Position numbers and translations under genes: made by a program
DNA from: an uncultured Bacteroidota bacterium
GTDB taxonomy: Bacteria; Bacteroidota; Bacteroidia; UKL13-3
Length of the DNA: 64,000 nucleotides
NCBI GenBank assembly: GCA_903850915.1
Contig: CAINMV010000037.1
Location: 124,001 to 188,000 of the forward strand
Reading direction: 5' to 3'
Shown here: piece after piece, positions 17,232 to 26,089 of the stretch
How the letters are laid out: each line of letters opens with the position of its first letter
How positions within the stretch are numbered: the first letter of the stretch is position 1
The notes under the pieces: generated by a model
The model's input: only the letters and a program-made list of their open reading frames with translations
The model's database searches: none
Told to the model about the DNA's origin: nothing

Positions 17232-18517
17232 TGAAAAAACAAATTCGTTTATTTTTAGTTTCCTTTTGCTTTGTTTTTAGCACTGCTACATTTGCTCAGG
17301 ATGCAGAAAATGTTCGTATGACCCTAAATGAGCTATGCAGTCCAGGAATGCATGGAAGAGGGTATGTGCAACATGGCGACTCACTTGCGGCTGACTATAT
17401 TGCAGGTAGGTTAGCGGCAGAGAATGTGCTTACCTTCAATAATAATTTCTTTCAGGATTTTAATTTCAACATTAACACTTTCCCTAATGAAATGCAAATT
17501 AATATCGATGGTGTTGATTTGGTTCAAGGTTACCATTTTTTGGTAGATGCTGCCAGCAAAAGCATTAAAGGGACCTATGAAATAGCTTGGGCTGATAGTG
17601 CTACAATTTTCGATAAAAAACAATTTCGTAAATTCCATAAACATCTAAAAAAGAAGGTAATTGCTATAGATGTATCTTCATTCCGTAGTCCAGAATCACG
17701 AAAAAAAATGATGTCTATCATCTACAAAAATAGATATAAGGCAAAGGCAATTATTATTGTAACCTATGGTAAACTTACTTGGGATGCTGAACAAACGCAA
17801 TTAAAATATGCACGCTTCACCATAAAGGCAGACAAGATAAACCGAAATAGCAAAACAATAACCTTTAATGTAGATGCCCAACTGGTAAAAAACTACCATA
17901 GTCGCAATGTTATAGGCTATATTCGTGGTAGCGATTATCCAGAAAAATATATCATCATAAGCGCCCATTACGATCACTTGGGTATGATGGGGAAGTATAT
18001 CTTTTTCCCAGGTGCAAACGACAACGCATCTGGCGTAGCCATGATGTTGGACTTCGTTAGAATGTATCGCTTCCATCCACCAAAATACACCGTAATTTTT
18101 ATTGCATTCGCTGGTGAAGAGGCCGGCTTGATAGGCTCTAAATACTATGTGGAACACCCTCTTGTGCCCTTAGAAAAAACACGATTTGTGCTCAATTTAG
18201 ACTTAATGGGCACCGGGAAAAATGGTATCACGGTAGTTAATGGCACCGTATTTCCGGATGAAATGTCGGTGCTTCAAATGAAAGAACACTTTGGGCGCTA
18301 TCATATGAACATTGAACAGCGAGGAAAAGCAGCCAACAGTGACCATTATTGGTTCACACAAAAAGGTGTTCATTCCTTCTTTATTTATCAAAGAGGAGAC
18401 TACACTTACTATCACGACATTTTTGATAAGCCAGATCAGCTAGAATTAGAGGGTTATACCTCTACATTTTATTTGCTACGCGATTTTCTAAGAGAGTTTC
18501 AAGATCGACATATGTAG
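17231..18517 (+). CDS. exported M28-family zinc peptidase
   Basis: 428 residues with a signal peptide ending near FAQ (residue 23). The M28 core shows the two-zinc site: His246 (SAHYDHLG), Asp264 (GANDNASG), Glu296/Glu297 (AGEEAGL), Asp324 (NLDLMGTG) and a late His in TYYHDIFD. The region 30-225 is an inserted PA-like or N-terminal domain. It is expected to act as a periplasmic or secreted aminopeptidase. No T9SS tail is seen. It starts within the purS stop codon, so the two are translationally coupled. Confidence 0.88.
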   Translation: MKKQIRLFLVSFCFVFSTATFAQDAENVRMTLNELCSPGMHGRGYVQHGDSLAADYIAGRLAAENVLTFNNNFFQDFNFNINTFPNEMQINIDGVDLVQGYHFLVDAASKSIKGTYEIAWADSATIFDKKQFRKFHKHLKKKVIAIDVSSFRSPESRKKMMSIIYKNRYKAKAIIIVTYGKLTWDAEQTQLKYARFTIKADKINRNSKTITFNVDAQLVKNYHSRNVIGYIRGSDYPEKYIIISAHYDHLGMMGKYIFFPGANDNASGVAMMLDFVRMYRFHPPKYTVIFIAFAGEEAGLIGSKYYVEHPLVPLEKTRFVLNLDLMGTGKNGITVVNGTVFPDEMSVLQMKEHFGRYHMNIEQRGKAANSDHYWFTQKGVHSFFIYQRGDYTYYHDIFDKPDQLELEGYTSTFYLLRDFLREFQDRHM

Positions 18518-18664
18518 CACTTGCCCAACAAGCTCTATATCCTCAAATTATAGTTTGCTTGTAAATCCTTTTGTACTGCGATTATTTTACTATCCCTTAA
18601 TTTAATTCTTAATTTTGCTAAAGGCGAACCGAAAGAAAATCCGCCTCTTTAAACGTATTTTTCT

Positions 18665-18672
18665 TATTTTCG
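18665..18672 (+). promoter_or_regulatory. -7-like box TATTTTCG of efp
   Basis: TAnnTTCG variant 38 bases before the efp ATG; the same octamer precedes dut, murF and (minus strand) AMP nucleosidase. The rest of the 193-base gap 18518-18710 shows no gene. Confidence 0.35.
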
Positions 18673-18710
18673 CGCTTCAAAATCAATAAATTAATCGTAA
18701 TACTCAAACA

Positions 18711-19271
18711 ATGGCAACAACACAAGATGTATCCAACGGCATGTTCTTAAAATATAATGGAGAACTAGTACAGATATTCGATTGGCAGCACCGTACACCG
18801 GGAAACCTTCGCGCTTTCTATCAAGCACGCATGCGTAACATCAAAAACAATAAAATTGTAGAAAATCGTTTTCGCAGTGGGGAAGAAGTTGATATCGTAC
18901 GTGTAGATTATAAAATAATGCAATATTTATACAACGACGGTGAAAATTTCGTTTGTATGGATAAGGATACCTTTGATCAAACGTATGTTCCAAAAGAATA
19001 TTTCGGCGATAGCATCGACTTTCTGAAAGAAGAAATGGACGTTACTATTACTTTTTTCGAAGATCAACCTATTATGGCTGCTCCACCAACGTTTGTGGAA
19101 TTGGAAATCACGTATAGTGAGCCCGCAGTTAAGGGCGATACAAGCACTAATGCGTTGAAATCGGCCACCGTTGAAACAGGTGCTGAAGTTATGGTGCCTA
19201 TGTTCGTAAATGAAGGCGAACGAATTAAAATTGATACCCGTACTCGCGCTTATGTTGAGCGTGTGAAATAA
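18711..19271 (+). CDS. efp: translation elongation factor P
   Basis: 186 residues, full three-domain EF-P: KOW-like N-domain, then YLYNDGENFVCMD, and C-terminal GDTSTNALKSATVETGAEVMVPMFV with DTRTRAYVERVK. It relieves ribosome stalling at polyproline. The N-domain loop reads HRTPGNLRAF; aligned with the E. coli KPGKGQAF loop, the normally modified Lys34 is Asn32, with Arg34 two residues on. Neither canonical Lys nor Arg is therefore at the tip. It is followed 27 bases later by fbaB. No modification gene (epmA/epmB/earP) is in the window. Confidence 0.95.
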   Translation: MATTQDVSNGMFLKYNGELVQIFDWQHRTPGNLRAFYQARMRNIKNNKIVENRFRSGEEVDIVRVDYKIMQYLYNDGENFVCMDKDTFDQTYVPKEYFGDSIDFLKEEMDVTITFFEDQPIMAAPPTFVELEITYSEPAVKGDTSTNALKSATVETGAEVMVPMFVNEGERIKIDTRTRAYVERVK

Positions 19272-19298
19272 TTATCATCATTAAAAAATCTTTTTCAA

Positions 19299-20372
19299 AT
19301 GAACTACAATCAAATTCAAGAGTTGCTAGGAGCGAAAGCCGAGTTGCTTTTAAACCACGAATGCAAAACCATTGACAAAAGCATGATTCATGCTGCCTCG
19401 CCAAATTTCGTTGACGAAGTATGGACGAACAGCAATCGAAATATTCAAACGTTGCGTAGCATGAATACGCTTTATAACCATGGCAGATTGGCTGGTACCG
19501 GTTATTTAAGTATCCTACCCGTAGATCAAGGAATTGAGCATAGTGCTGGTGCTTCTTTTGCAAAAAATCCAATTTACTTCGATGGTGAAAACTTAGTAAA
19601 ATTAGCAATGGAGGGTGGTTGTAATGCTATCGCTTCTACCTATGGCGTTTTAGGTTCTGTATCGCGTAAATATGCACACAAAATTCCTTTTATTGTTAAA
19701 ATTAATCACAACGAAATTCTTACCTATCCTAACAAATATGATCAGGTAATGTATGGCAATATTAAAGACGCTTGGAACATGGGTGCGGTAGCCGTTGGCG
19801 CAACCATCTATTTCGGATCTCCAGAAGCAGCACGTCAAATTGTAGAAGTTGCTAAGGCATTCGAATATGCTCACGAACTAGGTATGGCAACCGTTTTATG
19901 GTGCTACTTGCGTAACAGCTCATTCAAAAAAGATGGCGTAGATTACCACGCAAGTGCCGACTTAACCGGACAAGCCAATCATTTGGGAGTAACAATTCAG
20001 GCGGATATAATAAAACAAAAACTACCAGAAAATAATGGTGGATACAAAGCGTTAAATACAGGTGGTAGCAGCTATGGCAAGTTAGATGAAAGAATGTACA
20101 CAGCGCTGTCTAGCGATAACCCAATCGACTTATGTCGCTATCAGGTAGCGAACTGTTATATGGGCCGTGCCGGACTAATTAATAGTGGCGGCGAAAGTAA
20201 AGGCGCAGGTGATAAAGCAGATGCTGTAATTACCGCAGTTATTAATAAACGTGGTGGTGGACAAGGTTTAATAATGGGACGTAAAGCATTCCAAAAGCCA
20301 ATGAACGAAGGTGTTGAATTGTTACATGCCGTTCAAGATGTTTATTTAGAAAAAGGCATTACTATAGCCTAA
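19299..20372 (+). CDS. fbaB: class I fructose-bisphosphate aldolase, FbaB/DhnA type
   Basis: 357 residues. Cleaves fructose-1,6-bisphosphate to glyceraldehyde-3-phosphate and dihydroxyacetone phosphate by a Schiff-base mechanism. Extended blocks such as [65 protein letters not shown] and [15 protein letters not shown] match the E. coli FbaB family closely. A strong 17-bp hairpin terminator follows. Together with gpmI earlier on the same strand it supplies two glycolytic/gluconeogenic steps. Confidence 0.94.
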   Translation: MNYNQIQELLGAKAELLLNHECKTIDKSMIHAASPNFVDEVWTNSNRNIQTLRSMNTLYNHGRLAGTGYLSILPVDQGIEHSAGASFAKNPIYFDGENLVKLAMEGGCNAIASTYGVLGSVSRKYAHKIPFIVKINHNEILTYPNKYDQVMYGNIKDAWNMGAVAVGATIYFGSPEAARQIVEVAKAFEYAHELGMATVLWCYLRNSSFKKDGVDYHASADLTGQANHLGVTIQADIIKQKLPENNGGYKALNTGGSSYGKLDERMYTALSSDNPIDLCRYQVANCYMGRAGLINSGGESKGAGDKADAVITAVINKRGGGQGLIMGRKAFQKPMNEGVELLHAVQDVYLEKGITIA

Positions 20373-20393
20373 TCGGCTGTTTCTCATTTATAA

Positions 20394-20431
20394 TACAAAA
20401 GCCCACTAACGATTGTTAGTGGGCTTTTGTA
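20394..20431. terminator. bidirectional terminator between fbaB and the radical SAM gene
   Basis: Perfect 17-bp stem TACAAAAGCCCACTAAC with its complement (20394-20410 and 20415-20431) and a 4-base loop GATT. The A-tract/T-tract flanks let it work in both directions, fitting the convergent genes. Confidence 0.92.
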
Positions 20432-20432
20432 T

Positions 20433-21458
20433 TTATTTCCAAACCTGAGTTCCTTCACTACAATTTTTGCAAATCTCAATTTCACTTCTCGATTGCAATA
20501 ATGCTGAACGGAAATTTCGATAAGTTTGATTTCTCCATACCTTTCTAAACGAAGAGGCTTGGATATTACCCATTGGATGCAAGGCATCTTTATCAAAACA
20601 ACATGGTACTACTGCCCCATCCCAGGTAATAACAGCACTGCTCCATAACCGCCAGCATTGGTTTTTTAATTTGTTTTTTAAAACATATTCTTCGTCGCTA
20701 TTTTTCCGATAACGACTATACTGTTGCTGTTTCGGTAGTAAAGGACTGCCATTAACAAAGTCATTTACTTGTGCCGTCTTTAACCTCACCTCATCCACTC
20801 CTATTGTTTTTGCTAAAGTATAAAGATCCTTTATCTGATGCTCATTTGAACTAAACACTACCATTTGAAAAATTAGATGAGGCTTAGCACTGCAAAGCGC
20901 ATGTTTCCATTTTACTATATTTCGTGTGCCTTCCAAAACATGATCTAGGTGGCCACCTATCCTATATTTTTCATAGCTCTCTTGCGTTGTTCCGTCAATA
21001 GAAATAATTAGTCGATCCAGGCCACTCTCTACCGTTATTCGTGCCATCTCATTATTCAAATAATGTGCATTTGTTGAAGTGGCAACATAAAGATTTCTGC
21101 GGTGTGCTAAATTAACATAGCGAATGAAGTTTCTATTTAAATAGGGCTCTCCCTGAAAATACAATAGAAGATAAATAGTTCGTTGAGACAGCTCTTCAAT
21201 GGCCTTTTCAAAAAGATCGTCTTGAAGCATTCCGATTGGCCTAGAAAACGATCGAAGCCCACTTGGACATTCGGGACACCTCAAATTGCAGCTCGTGGTT
21301 GGCTCAATACTTATACTAATTGGATCGCCCCAATGGATTGGTTTCGATAAGAGTTTAGCCAGATGGTAACTACTCCAAACTTGGATTGCATTAAAAACTC
21401 TCCGTAATGTGAGTTTATTAAATAAGTTGAGCCCATCGGCAACCCGGCGATTAATCAC
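20433..21458 (-). CDS. radical SAM/SPASM-domain protein
   Basis: 341 residues from a GTG start (no suitable ATG before the radical SAM core). [4Fe-4S] motif C57-x3-C61-x2-C64 in SCNLRCPECPSG, then the TIM-barrel core (for example LDRLIISIDGTTQESYEKYR). The SPASM region near the C-terminus has Cys-rich blocks NQCWRLW, VPCCFDKD and ICKNCSEG that bind auxiliary clusters. The family modifies peptides, proteins or nucleotides; the target is unknown. No small precursor-peptide gene is visible beside it. Its stop codon abuts the terminator shared with fbaB. Confidence 0.88.
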   Translation of the reverse strand: MINRRVADGLNLFNKLTLRRVFNAIQVWSSYHLAKLLSKPIHWGDPISISIEPTTSCNLRCPECPSGLRSFSRPIGMLQDDLFEKAIEELSQRTIYLLLYFQGEPYLNRNFIRYVNLAHRRNLYVATSTNAHYLNNEMARITVESGLDRLIISIDGTTQESYEKYRIGGHLDHVLEGTRNIVKWKHALCSAKPHLIFQMVVFSSNEHQIKDLYTLAKTIGVDEVRLKTAQVNDFVNGSPLLPKQQQYSRYRKNSDEEYVLKNKLKNQCWRLWSSAVITWDGAVVPCCFDKDALHPMGNIQASSFRKVWRNQTYRNFRSALLQSRSEIEICKNCSEGTQVWK

Positions 21459-21527
21459 TCAACGAATATAGTATGTATTAGATTAAGATTAAAAAAGTAG
21501 GACAATTAAACCTTATGAAAGAAGAAC

Positions 21528-22175
21528 TTATGGGTTCCTTAAATCATTTACCTCGCAATTTGGATGCTTTGCAGCATCGAAGGTGAAGAAGTTATCGTTT
21601 AAAACTACATCGCCTTGGAAACTTTGTACTTCATAGGTATATATATTTCCGTTTTTATCGTACACGCTCGAACGTACAATTTGTTTGCCCACCTTATCAA
21701 TGAAAAGTTTAACCTTGAAGAATTTTTTATTTTTATCTGTAGGCGTTAACTCAATTTGAGCTACCGCTTTTCCATTTTCTGTTTTCTCTTCGACGAATTT
21801 ATAGCTAAAGCCCTTTTCATACATCGTAAAAATCTGCGCTGGATTAAATCCATTCTCATTCGGGTTGTAGTTGTTGATTTGCACCTCGTTGTCGGCAGAG
21901 CTATAAGTCCATACAGTTTTGCTATCGCAAGTGATTTCTTTATTTGCAACCTCAACCTTAAACTTATTCCCTTTTAAATTTAACACACCCTTTTGGGTTT
22001 GTTTCATTTTACTTGCCTTGCTTTCAAGGGTATAGGCAAATTGTGCTTTTATGCTTTTGTATTTTTTGTATTTAGCTGATAGCTCATTCAAAAGGGTCTG
22101 CGCTTTTGTATCTACTTGTGCACTAGCACCAAAGGCCAATAAAATTGATAAAAACACAAATATTAATTTTTTCAT
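21528..22175 (-). CDS. lolA: outer-membrane lipoprotein carrier protein LolA-like
   Basis: 215 residues with a signal peptide ending at ASAQ (residue 20). The mature LolA/LolB-fold sequence includes LLNELSAKYKKYKSIKAQF, GVLNLKGNKFKVEV, CDSKTVWTYS and KLFIDKVGKQIVRSSVYDKNGN. LolA carries lipoproteins across the periplasm from LolCDE to the outer membrane. A -7 box (TAAATTTG) lies 28 bases upstream, so it appears to have its own promoter after the flavin-reductase gene. Confidence 0.88.
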   Translation of the reverse strand: MKKLIFVFLSILLAFGASAQVDTKAQTLLNELSAKYKKYKSIKAQFAYTLESKASKMKQTQKGVLNLKGNKFKVEVANKEITCDSKTVWTYSSADNEVQINNYNPNENGFNPAQIFTMYEKGFSYKFVEEKTENGKAVAQIELTPTDKNKKFFKVKLFIDKVGKQIVRSSVYDKNGNIYTYEVQSFQGDVVLNDNFFTFDAAKHPNCEVNDLRNP

Positions 22176-22203
22176 GATTTTGGGACGGTGAACTTTTAAA
22201 AGG

Positions 22204-22211
22204 CAAATTTA
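22204..22211 (-). promoter_or_regulatory. -7 box TAAATTTG of lolA
   Basis: Minus-strand TAnnTTTG match 28 bases before the lolA ATG. The rest of the 172-base gap to the flavin-reductase stop shows nothing else. Confidence 0.4.
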
Positions 22212-22347
22212 ACGATTTTGCTGCAATTCGGTTTATTCTGCGAAATCAATTACAAATATAATACCAAAAAAGGCTACCACATGTCTTCTATTCCTCATAT
22301 TAAGTGCTTTTTTGACTGTTATTTTCGGTTTATTCGTTTTTACTTTA

Positions 22348-23067
22348 CTAATCATAAAGCTCATATTTCATGTCCTTTTTAGTGTAACCCATGGCTTTAA
22401 TTCTATCGCGAGCCTCCTTAACAATTGCATTCCAGCCACATAGGAAGAAAGTTGCGGCTCGTCTATCTTCGAATAGCTTCTCATACACGGCATGAACATA
22501 ACCAATATGACCTAGCCAGTTTGCTCTTGTTTCTCTGCTAAGCACGGGTATAAAGTGAAATTCTGGATGTTCAGCTTGTAACGCCTCAAATTCTTCGCGA
22601 TATAAAATATCTTTAATCCAACGGTTGCCAAAAACCACATAGATGTTCTTGTGCGCTTTTTGGTTAGAATAGATATCCAATATCATACTGCGCACAGGAG
22701 CAATACCGGTGCCTGTTGCAATAAAGCAGAGATCGCTTTCAATAGTTTCAGGAAGCATAAACTTACCTAAAGCGGTAGTGCATTGCAAATGCGTTCCAAC
22801 ATTCATATTTTCCCATATCCACGAGGTACCTATCCCATCTTCTTTTTTAACAATACAGATTTCAAATATATTATTGTTGCTTGGTGCTGAAGCTATACTG
22901 AAACTTCTATTTGTTTGAGTGGAGGCGATAGGCAAATCGAGCATAATAAACTGTCCAGATTGAAATCGAAATTCAACATCATTAGACATTTTCAAGATAA
23001 ATCTTTTTACTTGTAATGTTTCGTCGATCACCTGAATTACCTCGGTTGTATAATAATGATATTCCAT
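22348..23067 (-). CDS. FAD/NAD(P)-binding oxidoreductase, ferredoxin-NADP reductase-like
   Basis: 239 residues from ATG 23067 (an in-frame TTG lies at 23079). FAD-binding RSFSIASAP, NAD(P)-binding FIATGTGIAPVRSM, FGNRWIKDILYREE, and a C-terminal CGWNAIVKEARDRI close to the end mark the FNR superfamily. No ferredoxin domain or [2Fe-2S] motif is fused. It could reduce ferredoxin/flavodoxin with NADPH, or act as a free flavin reductase. Lies between the sigma/beta-barrel pair and lolA on the same strand. Confidence 0.85.
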   Translation of the reverse strand: MEYHYYTTEVIQVIDETLQVKRFILKMSNDVEFRFQSGQFIMLDLPIASTQTNRSFSIASAPSNNNIFEICIVKKEDGIGTSWIWENMNVGTHLQCTTALGKFMLPETIESDLCFIATGTGIAPVRSMILDIYSNQKAHKNIYVVFGNRWIKDILYREEFEALQAEHPEFHFIPVLSRETRANWLGHIGYVHAVYEKLFEDRRAATFFLCGWNAIVKEARDRIKAMGYTKKDMKYELYD

Positions 23068-23139
23068 AATGCATGGCAAAGTAACAATGCAAATTTCGAG
23101 TTTAGAAATAAATTATGGATTTTAAGTAAGGCTTTAAAA

Positions 23140-24312
23140 CTAAAAAACAAGGCCAATGTTCAGACTAGAAACAATTAAACGTTCATGAAATGGATATTCT
23201 TTTTTAAAGGTGTTGCCATTAGCATGTTTTATCTTAAATGCACAAATCCAATCCAAGCGAGAATTAAATTTATTCTGATAGGAGAGTCCAAAGCTTGTAT
23301 AACTATTAATTTTATATAACGCTTCGGTTTTAGAGAATAAGCGATCGTTGGTAGTGTTTTTAACAATATAATGTGCACCCACTCTCGATAATATTTGGAC
23401 CCCGGCTAAAACCGTAAAAAACCCGTGTGATTTAATATGTGCTAGTTTATAACCAACTTCCAATGGAACAGTAACATTTTGTAAACTGTTTTTACGCTTA
23501 CTTTCGTTATTGAGGCGATACGTGGCAGTTTCCGTTTTAGAACCATTAATTGTGTTCAAATAAAATGTTTCAGGGGCAATATCAATCGCTCCAATTTTAT
23601 AGGTTGTATTTTGATAGCCAAATCCAATATTAGCACGCCAATGGTGGTTAATTGGGTAGCCTACCAAAAGCTGCAACTCAAATCCTAGGCCTGGATCTAC
23701 GTAATTATTGAAGCCTGTATTTAAAGGTTTTGATACGTTGATGCCTATTGAAATCATGTATGATAACTTTTTATGCGACCCAAAGGAAACTAAGTTTGTC
23801 GTTTTAGGAAGGGTTTCTGCACCAAGTAATGCAGCAATATAATTAACCTTTTTTGTGTTCAATGTAATTAAGTTTGCTGAATCCTTAACCTGTTCTAATG
23901 GCAGATGAACAACCGTATGGGAAACCTTCTGTATATTCTTATCATTATTTTTTAGCGAAACAGAGACCGGAGGCTGAAATTTATTTTGCTGCTGCTTGGG
24001 TGCCTCAGAATATTCCTTATTGTTTGATTCGTTAATTCGTTGTGCTGGTTGTAACGATTTTTTTTCTGATATTGGTGTATGGGTTATTTCCACAACATCT
24101 AGTTTTGCTATTGTGGATGAATTTGGATTAGTCATATGGTAAAAATATAAAACCCCTCCACTAACTAAAAGCAATATTGCAGCGGAGTACCACAATAGAT
24201 TTCGGCGCGGTGCTTTTCGTATTTCAACACGAACCACCTCCCAAACCCTTTCCGAAGGCTCCATTTTAAAGCATTTCGCTTCATTCTTTAATTGTTCTTC
24301 AAAACTTTCCAC
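23140..24312 (-). CDS. putative envelope-spanning anti-sigma/outer-membrane beta-barrel protein (pair 1)
   Basis: 390 residues without a cleavable signal peptide. Layout: short charged cytoplasmic N-part (1-38, MESFEEQLKNEAKCFK), one transmembrane helix (about 39-60, NLLWYSAAILLLVSGGVLYF), a polar Ser/Gln/Lys-rich linker (about 60-170), then a beta-rich domain that resembles porin-like outer-membrane barrels (MISIGINVSKPL, WRANIGFGYQNTTYKI) and ends in LNIGLVF. It follows an ECF sigma gene by 104 bases. The same order and layout recur at 36786-38108. A role as anti-sigma factor is inferred from position and topology; no named anti-sigma domain is recognised. Confidence 0.65.
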   Translation of the reverse strand: MESFEEQLKNEAKCFKMEPSERVWEVVRVEIRKAPRRNLLWYSAAILLLVSGGVLYFYHMTNPNSSTIAKLDVVEITHTPISEKKSLQPAQRINESNNKEYSEAPKQQQNKFQPPVSVSLKNNDKNIQKVSHTVVHLPLEQVKDSANLITLNTKKVNYIAALLGAETLPKTTNLVSFGSHKKLSYMISIGINVSKPLNTGFNNYVDPGLGFELQLLVGYPINHHWRANIGFGYQNTTYKIGAIDIAPETFYLNTINGSKTETATYRLNNESKRKNSLQNVTVPLEVGYKLAHIKSHGFFTVLAGVQILSRVGAHYIVKNTTNDRLFSKTEALYKINSYTSFGLSYQNKFNSRLDWICAFKIKHANGNTFKKEYPFHERLIVSSLNIGLVF

Positions 24313-24416
24313 AACACTAAATTTAAATACATCTAATTTTTTAAATAGATTTTAGAATAATCCTGTTTTAATTCATAAGTCTAAATTATAACCATATAAA
24401 AAACCAAACCGTTTTT

Positions 24417-24980
24417 TCAACCTAACTTCTGCGTAGGAATTAATATTTTATTTTGCTCCAAGATTCGCACCGCTAAAAGAGCTTTTGCCCTTGCATATTG
24501 AGATCGCGAAGTGCCTTCACTAATATCAAGCATTTCGGCAATTTCGCGGTGCGAGAAGCCTTCAATTGCAAACAAATTTAATACCGCCTTATAACCAACA
24601 GGCAACGTCTGTATACAATCCATTAAATCTTTACCACTGAGCCTAATACTTGCCTCTTCTGCATGTGGTGGAACTTCATAGGCCATCGAATCTAATGTTA
24701 AACTTTCTTTGATTTGTTTGTTGTGATTCATGTAATTTAAAGATGTTGTAACAGTTACCCTTTTCATCCATCCTTCGAATGATCCTTCATGACGAAATTG
24801 ATACATCGAAGTGAAAATTTTAATGAAGGCCTCTTGCAAAATGTCTTCGGCATCTTCAACATTTTTGGCGTAACGATAACAAACGCCCATCAAAGTCGAA
24901 GAATATTTATCGTACAGTCTCTTTTGTGATTTTTCATCACCTTTCAAACACTGTTCAATAAGCGTTTTGTCATTCAACAT
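24417..24980 (-). CDS. ECF-type RNA polymerase sigma factor (pair 1)
   Basis: 187 residues, two-domain ECF sigma. Region 2: LYDKYSSTLMGVCYRYAKN with DAEDILQEAFIKIF and EGWMKRVTVTTSLNYM. Region 4: LPVGYKAVLNLFAIEG, SHREIAEMLDISEGTSRSQYARAK. It should direct RNA polymerase to a small regulon. It resembles the second sigma factor at 38092-38721 in motif order. Its partner gene follows. Its promoter was not identified; the 191 bases upstream contain a 6-bp inverted repeat (ACTCTA/TAGAGT, 25011-25032) of unknown meaning. Confidence 0.92.
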   Translation of the reverse strand: MLNDKTLIEQCLKGDEKSQKRLYDKYSSTLMGVCYRYAKNVEDAEDILQEAFIKIFTSMYQFRHEGSFEGWMKRVTVTTSLNYMNHNKQIKESLTLDSMAYEVPPHAEEASIRLSGKDLMDCIQTLPVGYKAVLNLFAIEGFSHREIAEMLDISEGTSRSQYARAKALLAVRILEQNKILIPTQKLG

Positions 24981-25171
24981 TAAGGACTTCTTTTAGGTAG
25001 ACAGTATTTTACTCTAAATTGCTGCGTAGAGTGACATGCTTTTTTAAAAATAAACACATTGTATTGTATATCAGCGAGTTGCAATTGTAATAAAATAGTT
25101 AAAAACCCAACCTTGAGGTATTTTTACCTATTTTAGGATATAAAAATCCGAGGTAAAAGTGAAACTTTAAA

Positions 25172-25885
25172 TTAAAATCCGAAACCAAGATTTAATCCGA
25201 GTTTCAATCGTATCGAATTAGAGTAGGTATCAAATAAGCGGCTGCCATAACTATAGTTTCCAGAGCACGACATCAAACCTTCTCCGGCATACATATCTAT
25301 CGTAAAGCTCTCACCAACCTTCGTATGGTAACCCAATAAAAAACCGAGATGCATGGCTCCTGCCTTACCTTTCTTGCTTACTGTATTATATCTATAAAAT
25401 CCGGTATTGGGATCATAAACCTCTTCGCCAATATCATAATTAAATGAACACGCTTTGTAGGAAGCAAATGGGGCAAAATAAATACCATTAAATACGGTGG
25501 CTTTAGAATTGATGAAATACTTAAACTGCATCTCTATCTTATATCCGGCATATTTTGTAAGGCTTGCATTAGTATTATTAAAATCTAGAAACGTGCCTTC
25601 TTTTTGAGCAAAACCTGCCATAGTTTTCAATGCTGTTTTCTCGCCAGTTTTAAACTCATACCCGAGGCACATATAGTTGCTAATAGCTTGTAAAGGATAG
25701 ACACTAATAACATTAGTATATCTAAATAACTTCTTCTTAACCTTGTATTTTACTTTAGGCTGCTCCACTTCTTCATTTTCAGTTGTAGTTTGAGCCATTA
25801 CTGAATTTATATTAAAAACGATAAGAAGTAGCAAAGAGATAAAAAAAATAAAAGAGAATGCAGATTGATTTTTAATGAATTTCAT
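25172..25885 (-). CDS. predicted outer-membrane beta-barrel protein
   Basis: 237 residues from ATG 25885 (the frame opens at 25912 but the signal peptide begins at MKFIKNQSAFSF). A hydrophobic stretch FIFFISLLLLIVFNINSVMAQ is followed by a Lys/Glu-rich segment and a beta-rich body (VISVYPLQAISNYMCLGYEFK, YFINSKATVFNGIYFAPFASYK, HLGFLLGYHTKVG) that ends LKLGLNLGFGF, a typical barrel C-terminus. It lies upstream of the sigma pair on the same strand, but a 191-base gap separates them. Function unknown. Confidence 0.65.
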   Translation of the reverse strand: MKFIKNQSAFSFIFFISLLLLIVFNINSVMAQTTTENEEVEQPKVKYKVKKKLFRYTNVISVYPLQAISNYMCLGYEFKTGEKTALKTMAGFAQKEGTFLDFNNTNASLTKYAGYKIEMQFKYFINSKATVFNGIYFAPFASYKACSFNYDIGEEVYDPNTGFYRYNTVSKKGKAGAMHLGFLLGYHTKVGESFTIDMYAGEGLMSCSGNYSYGSRLFDTYSNSIRLKLGLNLGFGF

Positions 25886-26046
25886 GGTTTTTTTAATAAT
25901 TACAATAAACAATTTGTTTTAAATAAATGTTATGTATGCAATTTAATGCAATATTTTTAGACAAACAACATAAAAAAGACCATAACGGCAAATAGAAAAA
26001 TAAAGTATGGTTCACAAAGTAAATTTATAGCAATAGAGTACTATGC

Positions 26047-26076
26047 TTTGAATCGAACAAAATGAAGTTATCTTCG
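26047..26076 (+). promoter_or_regulatory. promoter of the MATE gene (TTTG, 18 bases, TATCTTCG)
   Basis: TTTG at 26047-26050 and TATCTTCG at 26069-26076 with an 18-base spacer; the box ends 13 bases before the ATG. Confidence 0.5.
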
Positions 26077-26089
26077 CCGTCTTTAAAAA

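Noticed and set aside
17801-18157. 118-codon minus-strand frame inside the M28 peptidase gene
   Set aside because: It covers the conserved zinc-binding part of the real gene on the other strand and matches no family.
18620-18650. GGCG/CGCC hairpin before efp as a terminator of the M28 gene
   Set aside because: The stem is only about five pairs around a 14-base loop, and the following sequence is not a clean T-run.
25936-25952. ATGCAAT repeated at a 10-base interval before the outer-membrane protein gene
   Set aside because: Seven bases repeated twice in A/T-rich DNA is too likely by chance, and there is no promoter box next to it.
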